Assembly (NCBI GenBank): GCA_002221725.1
Contig: NJFT01000422.1
Coordinates: forward strand, 1 to 12,289
Direction of reading: 5' to 3'
Origin: Scedosporium boydii
Taxonomy: Eukaryota > Ascomycota > Sordariomycetes > Microascales > Microascaceae
Length of the DNA stretch: 12,289 nucleotides
Shown here: in pieces, positions 1 through 9,240 of the stretch
Numbering within the stretch: the stretch's first letter is position 1
Layout of the letters: every line of letters begins with the position of its first letter
The notes under the pieces: generated by a model
What the model was told of the DNA's origin: nothing
The model's database searches: none
The model's input: only the letters and a program-made list of their open reading frames with translations
Position numbers and translations under genes: made by a program

Positions 1-26
1 TAACTCTCCTTTAGCTATCTAGCTTA

Positions 27-428
27 TTATTGGCTGAAAGAAGCTGTGGGAAGTGACTTAGAGCTGTCTTGTACTTTAAAATCACCTTCTTTTAATTATT
101 TCTAGTTAACCGGTAAAGGGAAATTTCATTCCGGCTTTAGAATCATGTTCTTCGGATTATTTCCGTTCGGATAGTGATCTTTATCCCCCGTGCATCACAC
201 GTGGTTATTTTTATTTTATTTTAGGAAGGGAATTTTCGGCTGGGAAATGGCCGTAGCCCCATGCGGCCGTTTAACGTGTTGTTTGGAACCAAATGTTGTT
301 TGGAACCAAGTACACCGTCCCCGCCACTGTGCTAGCACTAGGAGATACTTCTACTTACTATGAGAATCCTACAGTAGGAAGAAGTCTCTTTTTTTGGTTC
401 CAAACAACATTTTGGTCCCAAACAACAC
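27..428. repeat. Repeat unit A, lightly RIP-mutated, with long terminal inverted repeat
   Basis: This unit aligns with the unit at 448-844 at an offset of about 421 bases (for example TTATTATTGGCTG here against TTATTATTAGCTA there, and CCGCCACTGTG against GCGCCACCGTG). Most differences in the left 250 bases are TG or CA here against TA in the other copy, so this copy is close to the unmutated form. The right third is the inverted repeat listed separately. I see no reading frame of note. It could be a non-autonomous transposon, part of a terminal region of a larger element, or a subtelomere-type repeat; no transposase is present. The family is not recognised. Confidence 0.75.
276..428. repeat. 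Inverted repeat of unit A (about 34-bp arms, each a doubled subrepeat)
   Basis: The left arm (276-309) and right arm (about 394-428) are nearly perfect reverse complements, with one mismatch and one indel. Each arm holds two direct copies of a subrepeat, TGTTGTTTGGAACCAA, so the motif occurs four times: two forward and two reversed. Inside lies a perfect 10-bp palindrome GTGCTAGCAC (329-338), then a looser inner inverted repeat (about 341-390, GAGATACTTCTAC against GTAGGAAGAAGTCTC). No target duplication is evident directly at the arm ends. It may be a MITE-like element or a transposase-binding terminus. Confidence 0.75.
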
Positions 429-447
429 GCCCATGATAGTCAGAATT

Positions 448-844
448 TATTATTAGCTAAAATTAGCTATAGAAAGTAACTTAAAGCTACTTTATATTTT
501 AAAATTACCTTTACTTAATTATTTCTAGTTAACTAGTAAAGGAAATTTTATACCGACTTTAAAATCGGATTCTATAAGTTATTTCGGTTTTAATAATATC
601 TTTTACTTTCTACATATTAAATGATTTTATTTTCGTTTCCTTTTAAAAAAGGGAATTTCCTACTAGGAAACGCTGTAGCCCTAAGGGCTAGTTTAACGTA
701 TAGTTTAGGAGGAAATATAGTTTAGGGGGAAGTATACTATTCGCGCCACCGTGCCGGCACCGTAGATACTTTTATTTCTTAGTAAAATCCTTAAGAAAGG
801 AAAGTCTTATTTTTCCCCTTAAACTATACTTTCCTACTAAACTA
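448..844. repeat. Repeat unit B, heavily RIP-mutated tandem relative of unit A
   Basis: This is the second copy of the unit that starts near 27. Compared with that copy, nearly every CA or TG in the left 250 bases is TA here, the expected RIP signature. The order of landmarks is the same: a TTATTATT start, ATTATTTCTAGTTAAC, AAGGGAATTT, GTAGCCC, GTTTAACG, the inverted repeat, and a central GTGC..GCAC palindrome. No coding frame is visible. About 45 bases of unassigned sequence separate it from the target duplication of the retrotransposon at 888. Confidence 0.75.
699..844. repeat. Inverted repeat of unit B with a different subrepeat sequence
   Basis: The left arm (about 701-731) and right arm (about 813-844) pair with two mismatches and one indel. 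As in unit A, each arm contains two direct subrepeats, here of the type TAGTTTAGGAGGAAA and TAGTTTAGGGGGAA. The central palindrome is GTGCCGGCAC (751-760). The subrepeat differs from that of unit A by C/G transversions that appear in all four copies and keep the pairing, so RIP alone does not explain the change. Confidence 0.7.
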
Positions 845-887
845 GAAGATTATAATAGTTAAAGTTTCTACTTAAGGAAAATATAAG

Positions 888-892
888 TACTT
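888..892. repeat. Target-site duplication TACTT, left copy
   Basis: TACTT lies immediately before the left LTR (starts 893) and again immediately after the right LTR (8791-8795). A 5-bp duplication is typical of Ty3/gypsy integrases and fixes both element ends. Confidence 0.9.
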
Positions 893-1114
893 TATAAAGA
901 TATACTATATATAGCTCGAGGAAAGACTAGTGTTACTAAGAAGTATATAGTTTTCAAAAGTTAATTGATAATTAAGACTTTAACTTGCCCCTTAGAATAA
1001 CTTATCTTCTACAAGAAACGCCTTTTGTCTCCGACCGCGCTCCGACCAGGCTCCGCAGCTGAGTCATCTAACGGCAAGTCCCGTGCCACAGTGCGCTCTC
1101 GCTCATGCCTTACA
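893..1114 (-). repeat. 3' LTR of the chromovirus (222 bp)
   Basis: It matches 8569-8790 over its full length with about 12 differences by my count, all C/T or G/A transitions and no indels. On the plus strand it starts TATAAAG (a mutated TGTAAGG) and ends CCTTACA. The segment 1030-1110 is clearly less AT-rich than the surroundings and keeps several CA and TG dinucleotides, so it escaped much of the RIP seen inside the element. Confidence 0.93.
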
Positions 1115-1124
1115 ATTGTCCCCC
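1115..1124 (-). other. Polypurine tract (plus-strand primer) of the retrotransposon
   Basis: Read on the minus strand, the bases entering the left LTR are TAGGGGGACAAT, directly followed by TGTAAGG of the LTR. A purine run at exactly this place is what an LTR element uses to prime plus-strand DNA. It independently shows that the left LTR is the 3' one and that the element runs on the minus strand. Confidence 0.7.
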
Positions 1125-1678
1125 TAAGGCTATCTGTCGGTCCCTATAGATAGGCCTTATTCTTAGCTCTAATAGCATTATACTCTCTATTCTCTAATTG
1201 TTTCCTTATATATTCTAGGTATTGTAATATCTACGTTATTTTGCTTTGTCAGCGTGTGGTCGCGTAACTCTTTATTATTCGTTGTCGGGGTAATTGTTAT
1301 AGTACGAATTTTTATTACCTTATTTATTATTCTGTCCCCCTGTAGCCTTTAATTAGTCTCCGATTAGGTAGTATATTTATTCTTTATTATTTTAGTTAGC
1401 TCTTTATTATAGGGCTTAGTTAAGTTACCTACTAACTATAAATATCTCGCTATATTATACTATTCCTTCTAGGGAATTTTCCTTCCCTATATATATTATT
1501 ATCTTCTACTTTATACTAATAACTATTTCCCTTTTAAGATATTATATATCTTCCTTTTTAATTTATTAGTAATATCTTCTTACTAAAAACTAACTACTTT
1601 ATAAGATATCTATAATTATTTCCTTATCTAAGATTATATCTTAGCTTTACTTTATCGAAGGTAATTTACTAATCTCTT
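1125..1678. other. Region between polypurine tract and the antisense frame, function unassigned
   Basis: The first 230 bases keep a fair number of CA and TG dinucleotides, then RIP becomes dense. The same plus-strand frame as the antisense reading frame downstream stays fairly open here: only about three TAA/TAG stops in the first 100 codons after 1115. The translation is Leu, Ile, Phe and Tyr rich and gives no recognisable motif. This may be the start of that gene, its promoter or 5' leader, or simply non-coding DNA of the element. Confidence 0.35.
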
Positions 1679-3043
1679 ATAATCTTAAGATTAAATAGCC
1701 TATAGGGTTTAATATCTAGCCTTACTTCTATTATATTATAAGCTATTATTATTTTACCTAGACTCTCTATCTCCTTACAGACTCTAGTCGCGTCTACGCT
1801 CTTTACTATATAGATAGGAAGGCTTATTATAAGGTTCGAATCTCTACTTCTTAGCTAGCTAGACTATACTAATCCTCTATTCTTCTAGATTCCTAATAAA
1901 CTTCTAGGGGCTAGTTAATAAGTTTTAATATTTTAAGTAGATATTATAGCTTAATAAGCTATTAGAGATTATTATAAGCTAGATACTAAGCTCTTCGTAG
2001 ATTAGAATCTACTTAAATATCTCTATTCCCTTCTATAGGGTTTTATAGACGATATTATTTACACTGTACCCTCTAAAGAGTCTAATTAAAATAAGGGTAT
2101 ACTCCTTACTATATAGGCTTAGCTTCGCCTTAATATAATTACTACTACCTAGGGCCTAGTATATATCTTACTCTCCTTTACTTCTTCCCTTCTATTATAT
2201 TCTCTAGGCTAACTCTACTTTATAGTCTAGGTCTAAGACTATAACCCTTAAGAGATCTAATACTATCTTACTATCTTTAGTTATATTAGGTCGGAGAGAG
2301 CTTATTATAAGGCTTCTAAGGAAATCTAGAAAGCTATTGCCCTTATTAACAATAACTCCTACCCCTATAATCTCTATAATATTCTTAACTTTATCTAAGT
2401 CCTAATTTCTTTCGTTTATAATTTTACTATTTTTACTAACTATTTTAATAACCTATTCTATACTTATAGTATTTTTCCTAAAATTAATAAAAGTAAAGCT
2501 AATTTAAAGAAAAATAAAATATAAACTAGTTACTAGCAGGTTTACTAGATAGATATAGATATAATCTCTTTAAACTATAATTATTTCTCTACTAATAAAG
2601 CTAATATAGTTTAGGACATCTTATATATTCTTAACTTACTTACTACTAAAGATATAAAGCCTCAGCGCTACTATTATATCTTATATAAACTTATCCTAAC
2701 TTAGCTAGATACTTAGTACTAAATTTGCGATACCTATACTTATATAGGCGCTTAGGTCCAACTTCTTAAGGGCGCTAACCTAGAGGAGGGAAATGAGGAC
2801 ACTATTAGTAGTATTAATAATAATGATAATAGTAATAGTAGTAATAGTAATAGAGGTACTAGTCTTAGTACTCCCACTCCCTATTCCCCTACTTAAAAGC
2901 ATTATAAGACAAACAGTAGTAGTTCTATATATAAGTATCCTACTCCCTATAAGCATACTACTACTTATATTACTAATCCCGACAGTAAGCCTAAGGGTTA
3001 AGGTAAGGTAGAGGGTAGTAGCGTTAGCGCCGACATATCTTAA
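1679..3043 (+). pseudogene. RIP-decayed antisense reading frame inside the chromovirus, product unknown
   Basis: One plus-strand frame (codons starting at 1679, 2030, 2291, 2771 and so on) can be followed for about 450 codons to a TAA at about 3041-3043, interrupted only by TAA and TAG. Convincing stretches are GFIDDIIYTVPSKESN (about 2039-2086), RSERAYYKASKEI (about 2288-2326), DILYILNLLTTKDIKPQRYY (about 2618-2677) and GANLEEGNEDTISSINNND (about 2771-2827). Then come an Asn/Ser-rich and a Ser/Thr/Pro-rich segment and a Lys/Gly tail (PDSKPKG), as in a disordered C-terminus. It converges with pol, whose end lies near 3200. I recognise no family and see no independent transposon ends around it. 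It could be a captured host gene or an accessory gene of this lineage. The start is uncertain because ATG decays to ATA; the frame may begin further left. Confidence 0.55.
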
Positions 3044-3199
3044 ATATCTCTATAATCTAGTTATTTCTTCTCTCTTCTTTTTTTTTAAGTTATATTAGTA
3101 GTTTCCCTATATCTAATTTTACCTATAGTTTACTTTTTAGTTAATATTATTCTTTAAAGGTATCTAGGTCACTTAGTCTTAGTTTTAGTTCTAACTAGT

Positions 3200-6100
3200 T
3201 AGTACTTTATTACCTTCTTTATTATAGAATTTAATCTTTTTTATTTTCTATTAATTATCTTACTTATAGTAGGACTTCAGTTTCTTTTTCTAATATCTTT
3301 ACACCGCCTCCTACACATTTTCTAGATACTCTTCTAGTTCCTATATATTATATTCTATAAGCCAGCCTTCCTACTTTATAAGGTACTACTTCTTATCTCT
3401 AACTTATTAGTATATAACTACTTCTTCTAAGACCTATTCTTTTAGTTCTTCTAGATTAGAGAATATATCTTCTCTATATCCCTCCTCTACCCTATTATAC
3501 TAAGGCTCTAGTAATAATATATAGAAGATATTATATACTTAGCTATAATATTCTAGTAGTTTTACCTAATAAGCCTATGTCCCTATCTTCTCGACTATAG
3601 TTACTTAGAGGTAGGTTAGCGCGATTTTTCTCTTACTTACTTTAAAATAGAAATTTTCTATTAATAGTCCTATAACTTAGCTAATATCAAAACTTATTAG
3701 GGTATACCTTTAGTTATATATATATATATATTTAGTACTTACTCTCTATTAATAATACTCTACTACTTTCCTTATTATTACTAGGCAAGTTAAATATTCC
3801 TTAACTCCCTAGACTTTCTCTAACTAGTCTATAATATATTTAATATAATATAGATAATACCTATATAAAGCTTTAAATAGGGATACTTCTAATATTATAT
3901 TTACTATATTATTTATAGTAAATTCTATTTCCTTAGTCTTCCTTAACTAGTAATAGGGAGGTTAGTTAGTATATACCCTTAGGTACTTTGTAATTATAGA
4001 GTAGGAGCACTTATTAGCTCTATCTATTTAAGGGTACTAGGCTATTAAGATTTACCTCTTCATACTTAGAGCTAGATAGAGTTCCGACTAGAAGGTATTT
4101 ATAAATAGGCTGTCTCGATCACTAGTAATGCCTTCAGGAGTACTAAAGTAATATTCGACTTCCTAGTATAATAATACTACTAGCTCTATAGCTATTATTA
4201 TTTTCTTTATAAAGATCAGGACTACTATCTAGGTAAATTAATATAATATTACAAGTATTAAATTATATAGCTCTCTATCTAAGTAGATGCTATCTAGAAG
4301 TCCTATAATAAAATCTAGGCTAATTTCTTAAAAAGGGTACTTAGGAATTAGTAGAGGTTAGAGGATACTATACTTCTTATAGCGTAGTCTACTTATGTAC
4401 TAACACTAGTTATAGGTATATATATAGTCTTAGATATCTAGGTATATATTAGCCTAGTAGAATTTGTATTTTAGTAAGTCCAGCGTCTAGTTTATGCCTA
4501 TGTAGCCTATTTATAGGTTATTATAGTATTTATATAGTAACTCTACTCTTAGAGAGCCCTCTTTAAAGATTACTAGACAGCTCTTATAGAATAGAGTCCT
4601 ATCTAAGGCTAAGTAATATCTACCCTTTATACTAGTATCCTATAGACTATTAATAAGTTCTTTATAGTTAAGATCTAGCTATTATAATTAGTATATAGTC
4701 TTCTAGAACTTAGTACTAGTTATTAAGGAAAATACTATTTTATTCTTTATAATCTCTCTTATAATTAAATATAGGATTTATTAGTTATAAGCTAATATCC
4801 TAGCTCTAGCTAATAGCTTTAGACTATTACTATCTAATTAGCAAGTAGTCTCTATAGCTTTTCTTAGCTATCCTTCTAGGCTAGAGGTCTTAGCTTACCC
4901 CCTTATAATTACTACTATATACTAGCTAGCTTCTACTCTTAGCTAGTATATACTATATTTACATTTTACTATGTAGCTTATTATTGCTACTTAACTTTTA
5001 AAGATAGCTACTTATACCTAGCGGCTAGGGTTTCTATTAGCTATAAGATCTTAAGTAGCGCCCCTGCGCTTCCTATACTCTCCTCTAATATAGGTCTCTC
5101 TTACTTTTACTTCTAGTATAGCTTTATATACCTAGCGTTTTAAAGTACTTAGTAGCTTTCCTATAAAGTAGACTTTCTAGTTTATAGTTAGGATAAGGTC
5201 TATTAGATATACCTTTAACCTTCCTTTAACTCTAGGCCCCTTCCCTAGCCTAAGCTTAGTTATAAGCTCTTCTATAACCCCTTAGTATTTAAGCTCCCCT
5301 AATATATAATTAGGTTACCTTAATAATAGGTCTATAGGATTTATCTTCCCGGGTCTATATTCGATTTCGAAGTTAAATATAGATAGATAATAGACCTATC
5401 TAGCTAGTTATCCCCTTAGATTATATACTAATACCTATATAATACCTCTTAGTACCTAGTAGTTAGTAAAGACCTTAAATAAGTCTTTTTCTTTTAGAAA
5501 TTATCTTTAATATTCTAGGCTCTCTATAATAGCTAGTAGCTCCTAGTGCCCTATAGCCTATTAGCGTTCAGTGTTAGTTAGCTTCCTTAACTAGAAAGCT
5601 ATTAGATGCTATTTCCTATTAACTAATTAGGATAAGATGCCTAAGATAGTATATATTAATACGTCTATCTCTATTTATATAGGTCTCCCCTAGTCCTAGT
5701 AGCTAAGGATTAGGGCTCTACTAAAAATATCTTTTAGAGTAGCGAAGGCATTCTACGCCTCTAGTAGCTATTTAAAATAGCCTTTCTTAATACCCTTCTT
5801 ACTCCTCTTTAATAATATAGTTATTAATATAGTTATTCCTAAGTACTTAGTAATAAATTTATAATAAAAGTTTATAAATCCGAGGAATATTTATATATCC
5901 TTAAAATTTTTAGGTTCTAGCTATTCTTATATAGCCTATACCCGCTCTAGGTCTATAGAGATCCTATTCCGATTAATCTAGAATCCTAAGAACTTTACCT
6001 TATCTTAGTAGAATTAGCATTTAGATACCTTAAGATAAAGCTAGGCTATCTCTAGTCATTCTATAATAGCTAGGAGGTCCTATATATATTCCTCCCTAGT

Positions 6101-7345
6101 TTTTAAGAAGACTAGAATATTATCTAAGTAAACCACGTAGTATATATCTACTAGTCCCGCCAGGGCCTTGTAAATATAGGCCTAGAATGTAGCTGGGGTG
6201 TTTGTAAGCCTAAATAGCATTACCGTGTACTGAAAATGACCGTACTTAGTATAGAATACTGTCTTCTACTAGTCGGAGTCCTTGATCTTAATCCTATAAT
6301 AGGTATCTTACATATCTAGCTTTAAGAAGAACTTTCTACTAGATAGCTATAAAAGTAGTTCTCTAATTAGGGGTAGAGGATACTAATTCTTAATTATAAT
6401 ATAGTTTAACCTTTAATAGTTAATATAGAGGCATAGTCCCCTATCCTTTTTTAATATAAATAAGATTAGCGCTCCTACTAGGCTTATAGAGTATAAGATC
6501 TGACCGCTCTCTAGCCCTTCTTTAATATATTACTTAAGCTTTTTACTCTATTCTAAAGTAAGAGGGTAGATTAGCTTATATAGTAGCTCTTTCTTATTAA
6601 CGGTGTCGATTATATATTCTACGCCCGTGAGTATAGGTAATTCCTTTACTATTTATTTTAAGAAAACGATCTTAAATTTCTCTAGTTTTAGTAGAAGGTT
6701 GCCTTCAGGGCTTCCCTTAATTAGCTCCCTATTACTACTTAGTTATTTGTCCTTTTTACCTAGGATAATAGTTATATAAGTAATATAAAGTTCGCCCTCC
6801 TCCTAGAGGAGTATCTTTATAAATTAGATAGCGTTTTCATTTATTACTACATTAAACCACCAGCGATCTATTACTGCTACTACTATAATCCCTAGATCCT
6901 ATATACCTAGGTAGCTAATTAGGACATTAGGGGTATTCGCTCCCCTTTCTAATCTAAAATAGGGGACTATAATATCCTTTAGTTCCCCCCTATAATCTAT
7001 TAATTTAATTTAGATCCTATATACCCCTTAGGCTCTAAGCTATCTCCTATTAATACTTAATAGCCCTAGGTTGTCGAATTCTTATATGTATTTAGGTAAA
7101 TATCGCTATATAAAATCTATTAATATAATATTTATTACTACTCTAGTGTCTAGGTCTATATTGATTTTAACCTATTTCTTCCTACCCTTCCCTCAGAGTC
7201 CTGTCTTAGCTAATGTAGCTATATAGAGGGATTTTCCGAGTAGGCTTAACTAGGGTAGTTTTTCTACTATAGTAGGCTAGGTTAGATATCCTATTACATA
7301 GATTTATTTCCCAACTTATCTATACTAAGGTCCTATAGGCATTCT
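3200..7345 (-). pseudogene. pol: pol polyprotein of a chromovirus (PR-RT-RH-IN-chromodomain), RIP-inactivated
   Basis: All domains lie in one minus-strand frame with frequent TAA/TAG and an occasional TGA. The protease motif is at 7142-7150 and reads DTR, from DTG by TGGA to TAGA. Reverse transcriptase covers about 6420-6000: YPLPLI, a first catalytic Asp at 6314-6316 (KLDM), YGHFQYTVM (about 6243-6217), and YLDNILVF at 6130-6107, where the second catalytic Asp of YLDD has become Asn. RNase H starts near 5700, with an EIDV Asp at 5663-5665. Integrase shows a partly lost CxxC near 4405, then Asp at 4313-4315 (LDFI) and Asp at 4118-4120 (SDRDSLF). The expected Glu 36 codons on (4010-4012) is Lys. 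A chromodomain follows at about 3410-3300 (YLIK*EGW, with the Trp now TAG). The polyprotein is of usual length; its exact C-terminus is unclear. Confidence 0.9.
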
Positions 7346-8526
7346 AACCGGTTATTAAAGTCAAGTACACCTACTATACCTCTTATAGCTAGTTTTTTAC
7401 AATCTCGCTTATAGTAGCCTTTTTTACTATAATTAAAGCAAGTAATGTAGTCAGTACTTAGCCTCCCTATACTTTATATATATCATCCCCCGGTATCTCT
7501 ATTCTAAAAATCTTACGATTTTCTTTAGCTAGATTAGCCTAATACCTCTTCTTAGTCCCTTGCTTATTTGTAAGGCAGTTAGCTAGAGCTTGATTGCTCT
7601 TAGTAAGAGTGTTGAGGGTTACTACAGGTTGAGTTAGCTCTATCTTACTTTACACTCTTCTTCTATTTTTCCGCCCATTTAATACAGCGTCGCTCTACCC
7701 GCAGCCACTATATATAGGCTTCTAATAGGACCTCCTTATAGTCGGCGATCATCTTAAGGAAAGTCTTGACCATGTTACCTAGGGGTTTATTAAAGCGTTT
7801 CTATAGGTTAAACGCGTCTATGTCATTTCCTTTCTTCGGGGGTTCTCTAACAGCGCTGCGGAGTCTCTACTATTCTGTGGTGAATTTAATAGGGTGTCTA
7901 CTTAACTGCTATAGGTTTTCCAGCTTAAGCCGAACTTTAAATATATACTGCTTAGGGTCATGGTGTAACTCTTCTACAAAGGCGAATAGGTCTTCTAAGG
8001 TAACCTTTTCTACACCTAATTAGTTAGCGTAGGTTCTCTATTCCGGGCGAAGGTCGTTACTAACCTTCTATAGAGCTTATTAGATATAGGTCTACTAGTT
8101 AACCTTTTTCTTAACTATTTAGTTACCTTCCTAGATTGTAAGCTTCTAGTCTTAAACCTTTATAGTGGTGAGTTTTCGCGTGAGGGGCTTTATGGTGTAG
8201 GCTGGGCCCCTAGGGGCTGTATATAATGTTTTGTTTAAGTTAAGCTTGTTTTTAACTAGTTTCTAGAGTAGATCTTCTCTACTTTGTATCTACTTAATCT
8301 CCCTTTAGAGCTCTCGGTTTTTAGCTCTCAACTTATCCTTTATAGGTAAGTATATATATTTAGTTCCTCCTGCAGAGGGCGTTCGCTATATAGTCTGTAA
8401 CCTATTATTATCCTCGTTTAGATTGTCTATCTCCAATATATCTAAGAGCTTGGAGAGTTTAGATAGTGTTTGTTCTTTAGGGGTAGCCTCTCTAGCTGCA
8501 GTACGTCTAGTAATTCTTAGTAGTAT
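7200..8526 (-). pseudogene. gag: gag of the chromovirus with coiled coil and CCHC zinc knuckle, RIP-inactivated
   Basis: A minus-strand frame runs from near 8526 (an ATA that may be a mutated start) to about 7200, with TAA/TAG stops. Order: a charged N-terminal part (KLSKLLDILEIDNLNEDNN, 8460-8404), a coiled-coil-like segment (KDKLRAKNREL, 8340-8308), the capsid-like region (for example FNKPLGNMVKTFLKMIADY, about 7794-7738), and a zinc knuckle at 7399-7440. The knuckle reads C-F-N-Y-x4-G-Y-x4-C; the two Tyr codons stand where Cys and His are expected, both RIP-type changes. RIP is visibly lighter here than in pol. Gag and pol are in different frames and overlap near 7200-7345, pol being shifted by -1, which suggests programmed frameshifting. 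It packages the element RNA in the cytoplasm. Confidence 0.82.
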
Positions 8527-8568
8527 GATCTTAGTTCGAGCTTAGTATAGCTATAGAAGTTAAAGAAT

Positions 8569-8790
8569 TATAAGGATATACTATATATAGTTCGAGGAAA
8601 GACCAGTGTTACTAAGAAGTATATAGTTTTTAAAAGTTAATTGATAATTAAGACTTTAACTTGCCCCTTAGAATAACTTGTCTTCTACGAGAAATGCCTT
8701 TTGTCTCCGACCGCGCTCCGACCAGGCTCCGCAGCTGAGTTATCTGACGGCAAGTCCCGTGCTATAGTGCGCTCTCGCTTATGCCTTACA
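8569..8790 (-). repeat. 5' LTR of the chromovirus (222 bp)
   Basis: It pairs base for base with 893-1114. On the plus strand it starts TATAAGG (TGTAAGG with one RIP change) and ends CCTTACA, giving a 7-bp terminal inverted repeat. As the upstream LTR on the minus strand it would have held the promoter of gag-pol; I cannot place a TATA box with confidence in such AT-rich sequence. The core at 8705-8786 is GC-richer than anything nearby. Confidence 0.93.
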
Positions 8791-8795
8791 TACTT
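8791..8795. repeat. Target-site duplication TACTT, right copy
   Basis: This is identical to 888-892 and abuts the right LTR. It belongs to the sequence into which the element inserted, here the distal end of the minus-strand reading frame that continues to about 10965. Confidence 0.9.
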
Positions 8796-8810
8796 TTTAT
8801 TTCTCTCCTT

Positions 8811-8844
8811 CTTTTTCCTTTTTCCTTTTTCCTTTTTCCTTTTT
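8811..8844. repeat. 7-bp tandem repeat (CTTTTTC), about 5 copies
   Basis: CTTTTTC is repeated without error from 8811, the last copy lacking its final C. On the minus strand it would encode the Lys/Glu/Gly tail of the interrupted frame. Its period of 7 is not a multiple of 3, so it may equally be non-coding. Confidence 0.85.
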
Positions 8845-9138
8845 ACTACCTTAATAGTAATATTAATAGATAGCCTCTTCCTCTAAAAGTAATTATAGTA
8901 GATAACTTCTTCTCCCTATACCTTCTAACAACGATAATAGTTATAATAAAAGCTACCTTATATAACTTCTAGTAGCCGGAACCTACTTATAGTAATATTT
9001 AACTAGAAGCTATTATTCCTACTAGTAATTAGGAGGAAGTAGTAGTAGATCCTACCTACTCTTAATCTATAGTAATAGTAATAATAATAATCCTTTCCCT
9101 AACTATAGCTACTATACCTACTATAATAGCTATAATGC

Positions 9139-9174
9139 CTACTAGGGCTACTAGAGCTACTAGGGCTACTATAG
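9139..9174. repeat. 9-bp repeat, 4 copies, matching a decayed Gln-Gln-Pro/Leu tract on the minus strand
   Basis: Units are CTACTAGGG, CTACTAGAG, CTACTAGGG, CTACTATAG. On the minus strand each unit holds TAG TAG next to CCC or CTC; if TAG derives from CAG by RIP this was a QQP/QQL tract, and flanking codons are also TAG-rich. On the plus strand the same bases read as a Thr-Arg-Ala repeat without stops, so the coding strand is not proven here. Confidence 0.7.
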
Positions 9175-9240
9175 GTAGTAGCTTCTAACTATCCTACTTA
9201 GTACTAGGTAACTTATTATATATAATAATATCTTCCTCCC

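Larger units (their letters stand above)
893..8790 (-). mobile_element. Complete but RIP-inactivated Ty3/gypsy chromovirus LTR retrotransposon (7,898 bp)
   Basis: The element has two 222-bp LTRs, a 5-bp target duplication, a polypurine tract next to the left LTR, and gag and pol on the minus strand. Domain order is gag with zinc knuckle, protease, reverse transcriptase, RNase H, integrase, chromodomain, which places it among the chromoviruses of the Ty3/gypsy group. Every coding domain carries many TAA/TAG stops and RIP-type substitutions at catalytic residues, so it cannot move on its own. It is longer than many fungal relatives because of about 2 kb between pol and the 3' LTR, which holds an antisense reading frame. 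A primer binding site should lie just below 8569, but I could not match the RIP-mutated sequence there to a tRNA. Confidence 0.93.

Noticed and set aside
27..844. LTRs or a solo LTR of another retrotransposon
   Set aside because: The long inverted repeats inside each unit, the tandem arrangement and the absence of TG..CA ends or a target duplication do not fit LTRs.
2793..3011. Open plus-strand frame of 72 codons, Val/Leu/Ile-rich (MRTLLVV...)
   Set aside because: It is the out-of-frame reading of the Asn/Ser-rich segment of the antisense frame (AGTAATA-type repeats). The neighbouring frame gives a sensible hydrophilic protein continuous with the sequence on both sides.
3715..3731. (TA)n runs here and at 10564-10581 as possible promoters
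   Set aside because: Short TA runs are expected by chance and slippage in RIP-mutated DNA, and both lie inside decayed coding frames (pol and the NYK frame).
7766..8023. Open plus-strand frame of 85 codons
   Set aside because: It lies antisense to the gag region, whose minus-strand frame continues over 1.2 kb and ends in a zinc knuckle.
8540..8568. tRNA primer binding site next to the 5' LTR
   Set aside because: The minus-strand bases after the LTR (ATTCTTTAACTTC...) are RIP-altered and match no tRNA 3' end I can name, so it is not annotated.
8701..8886. Open plus-strand frame of 61 codons with a hydrophobic Phe/Leu tail
   Set aside because: It runs across the LTR, the target duplication and the CTTTTTC repeat, so it joins unrelated sequences. 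The hydrophobic tail is just the T-rich repeat.
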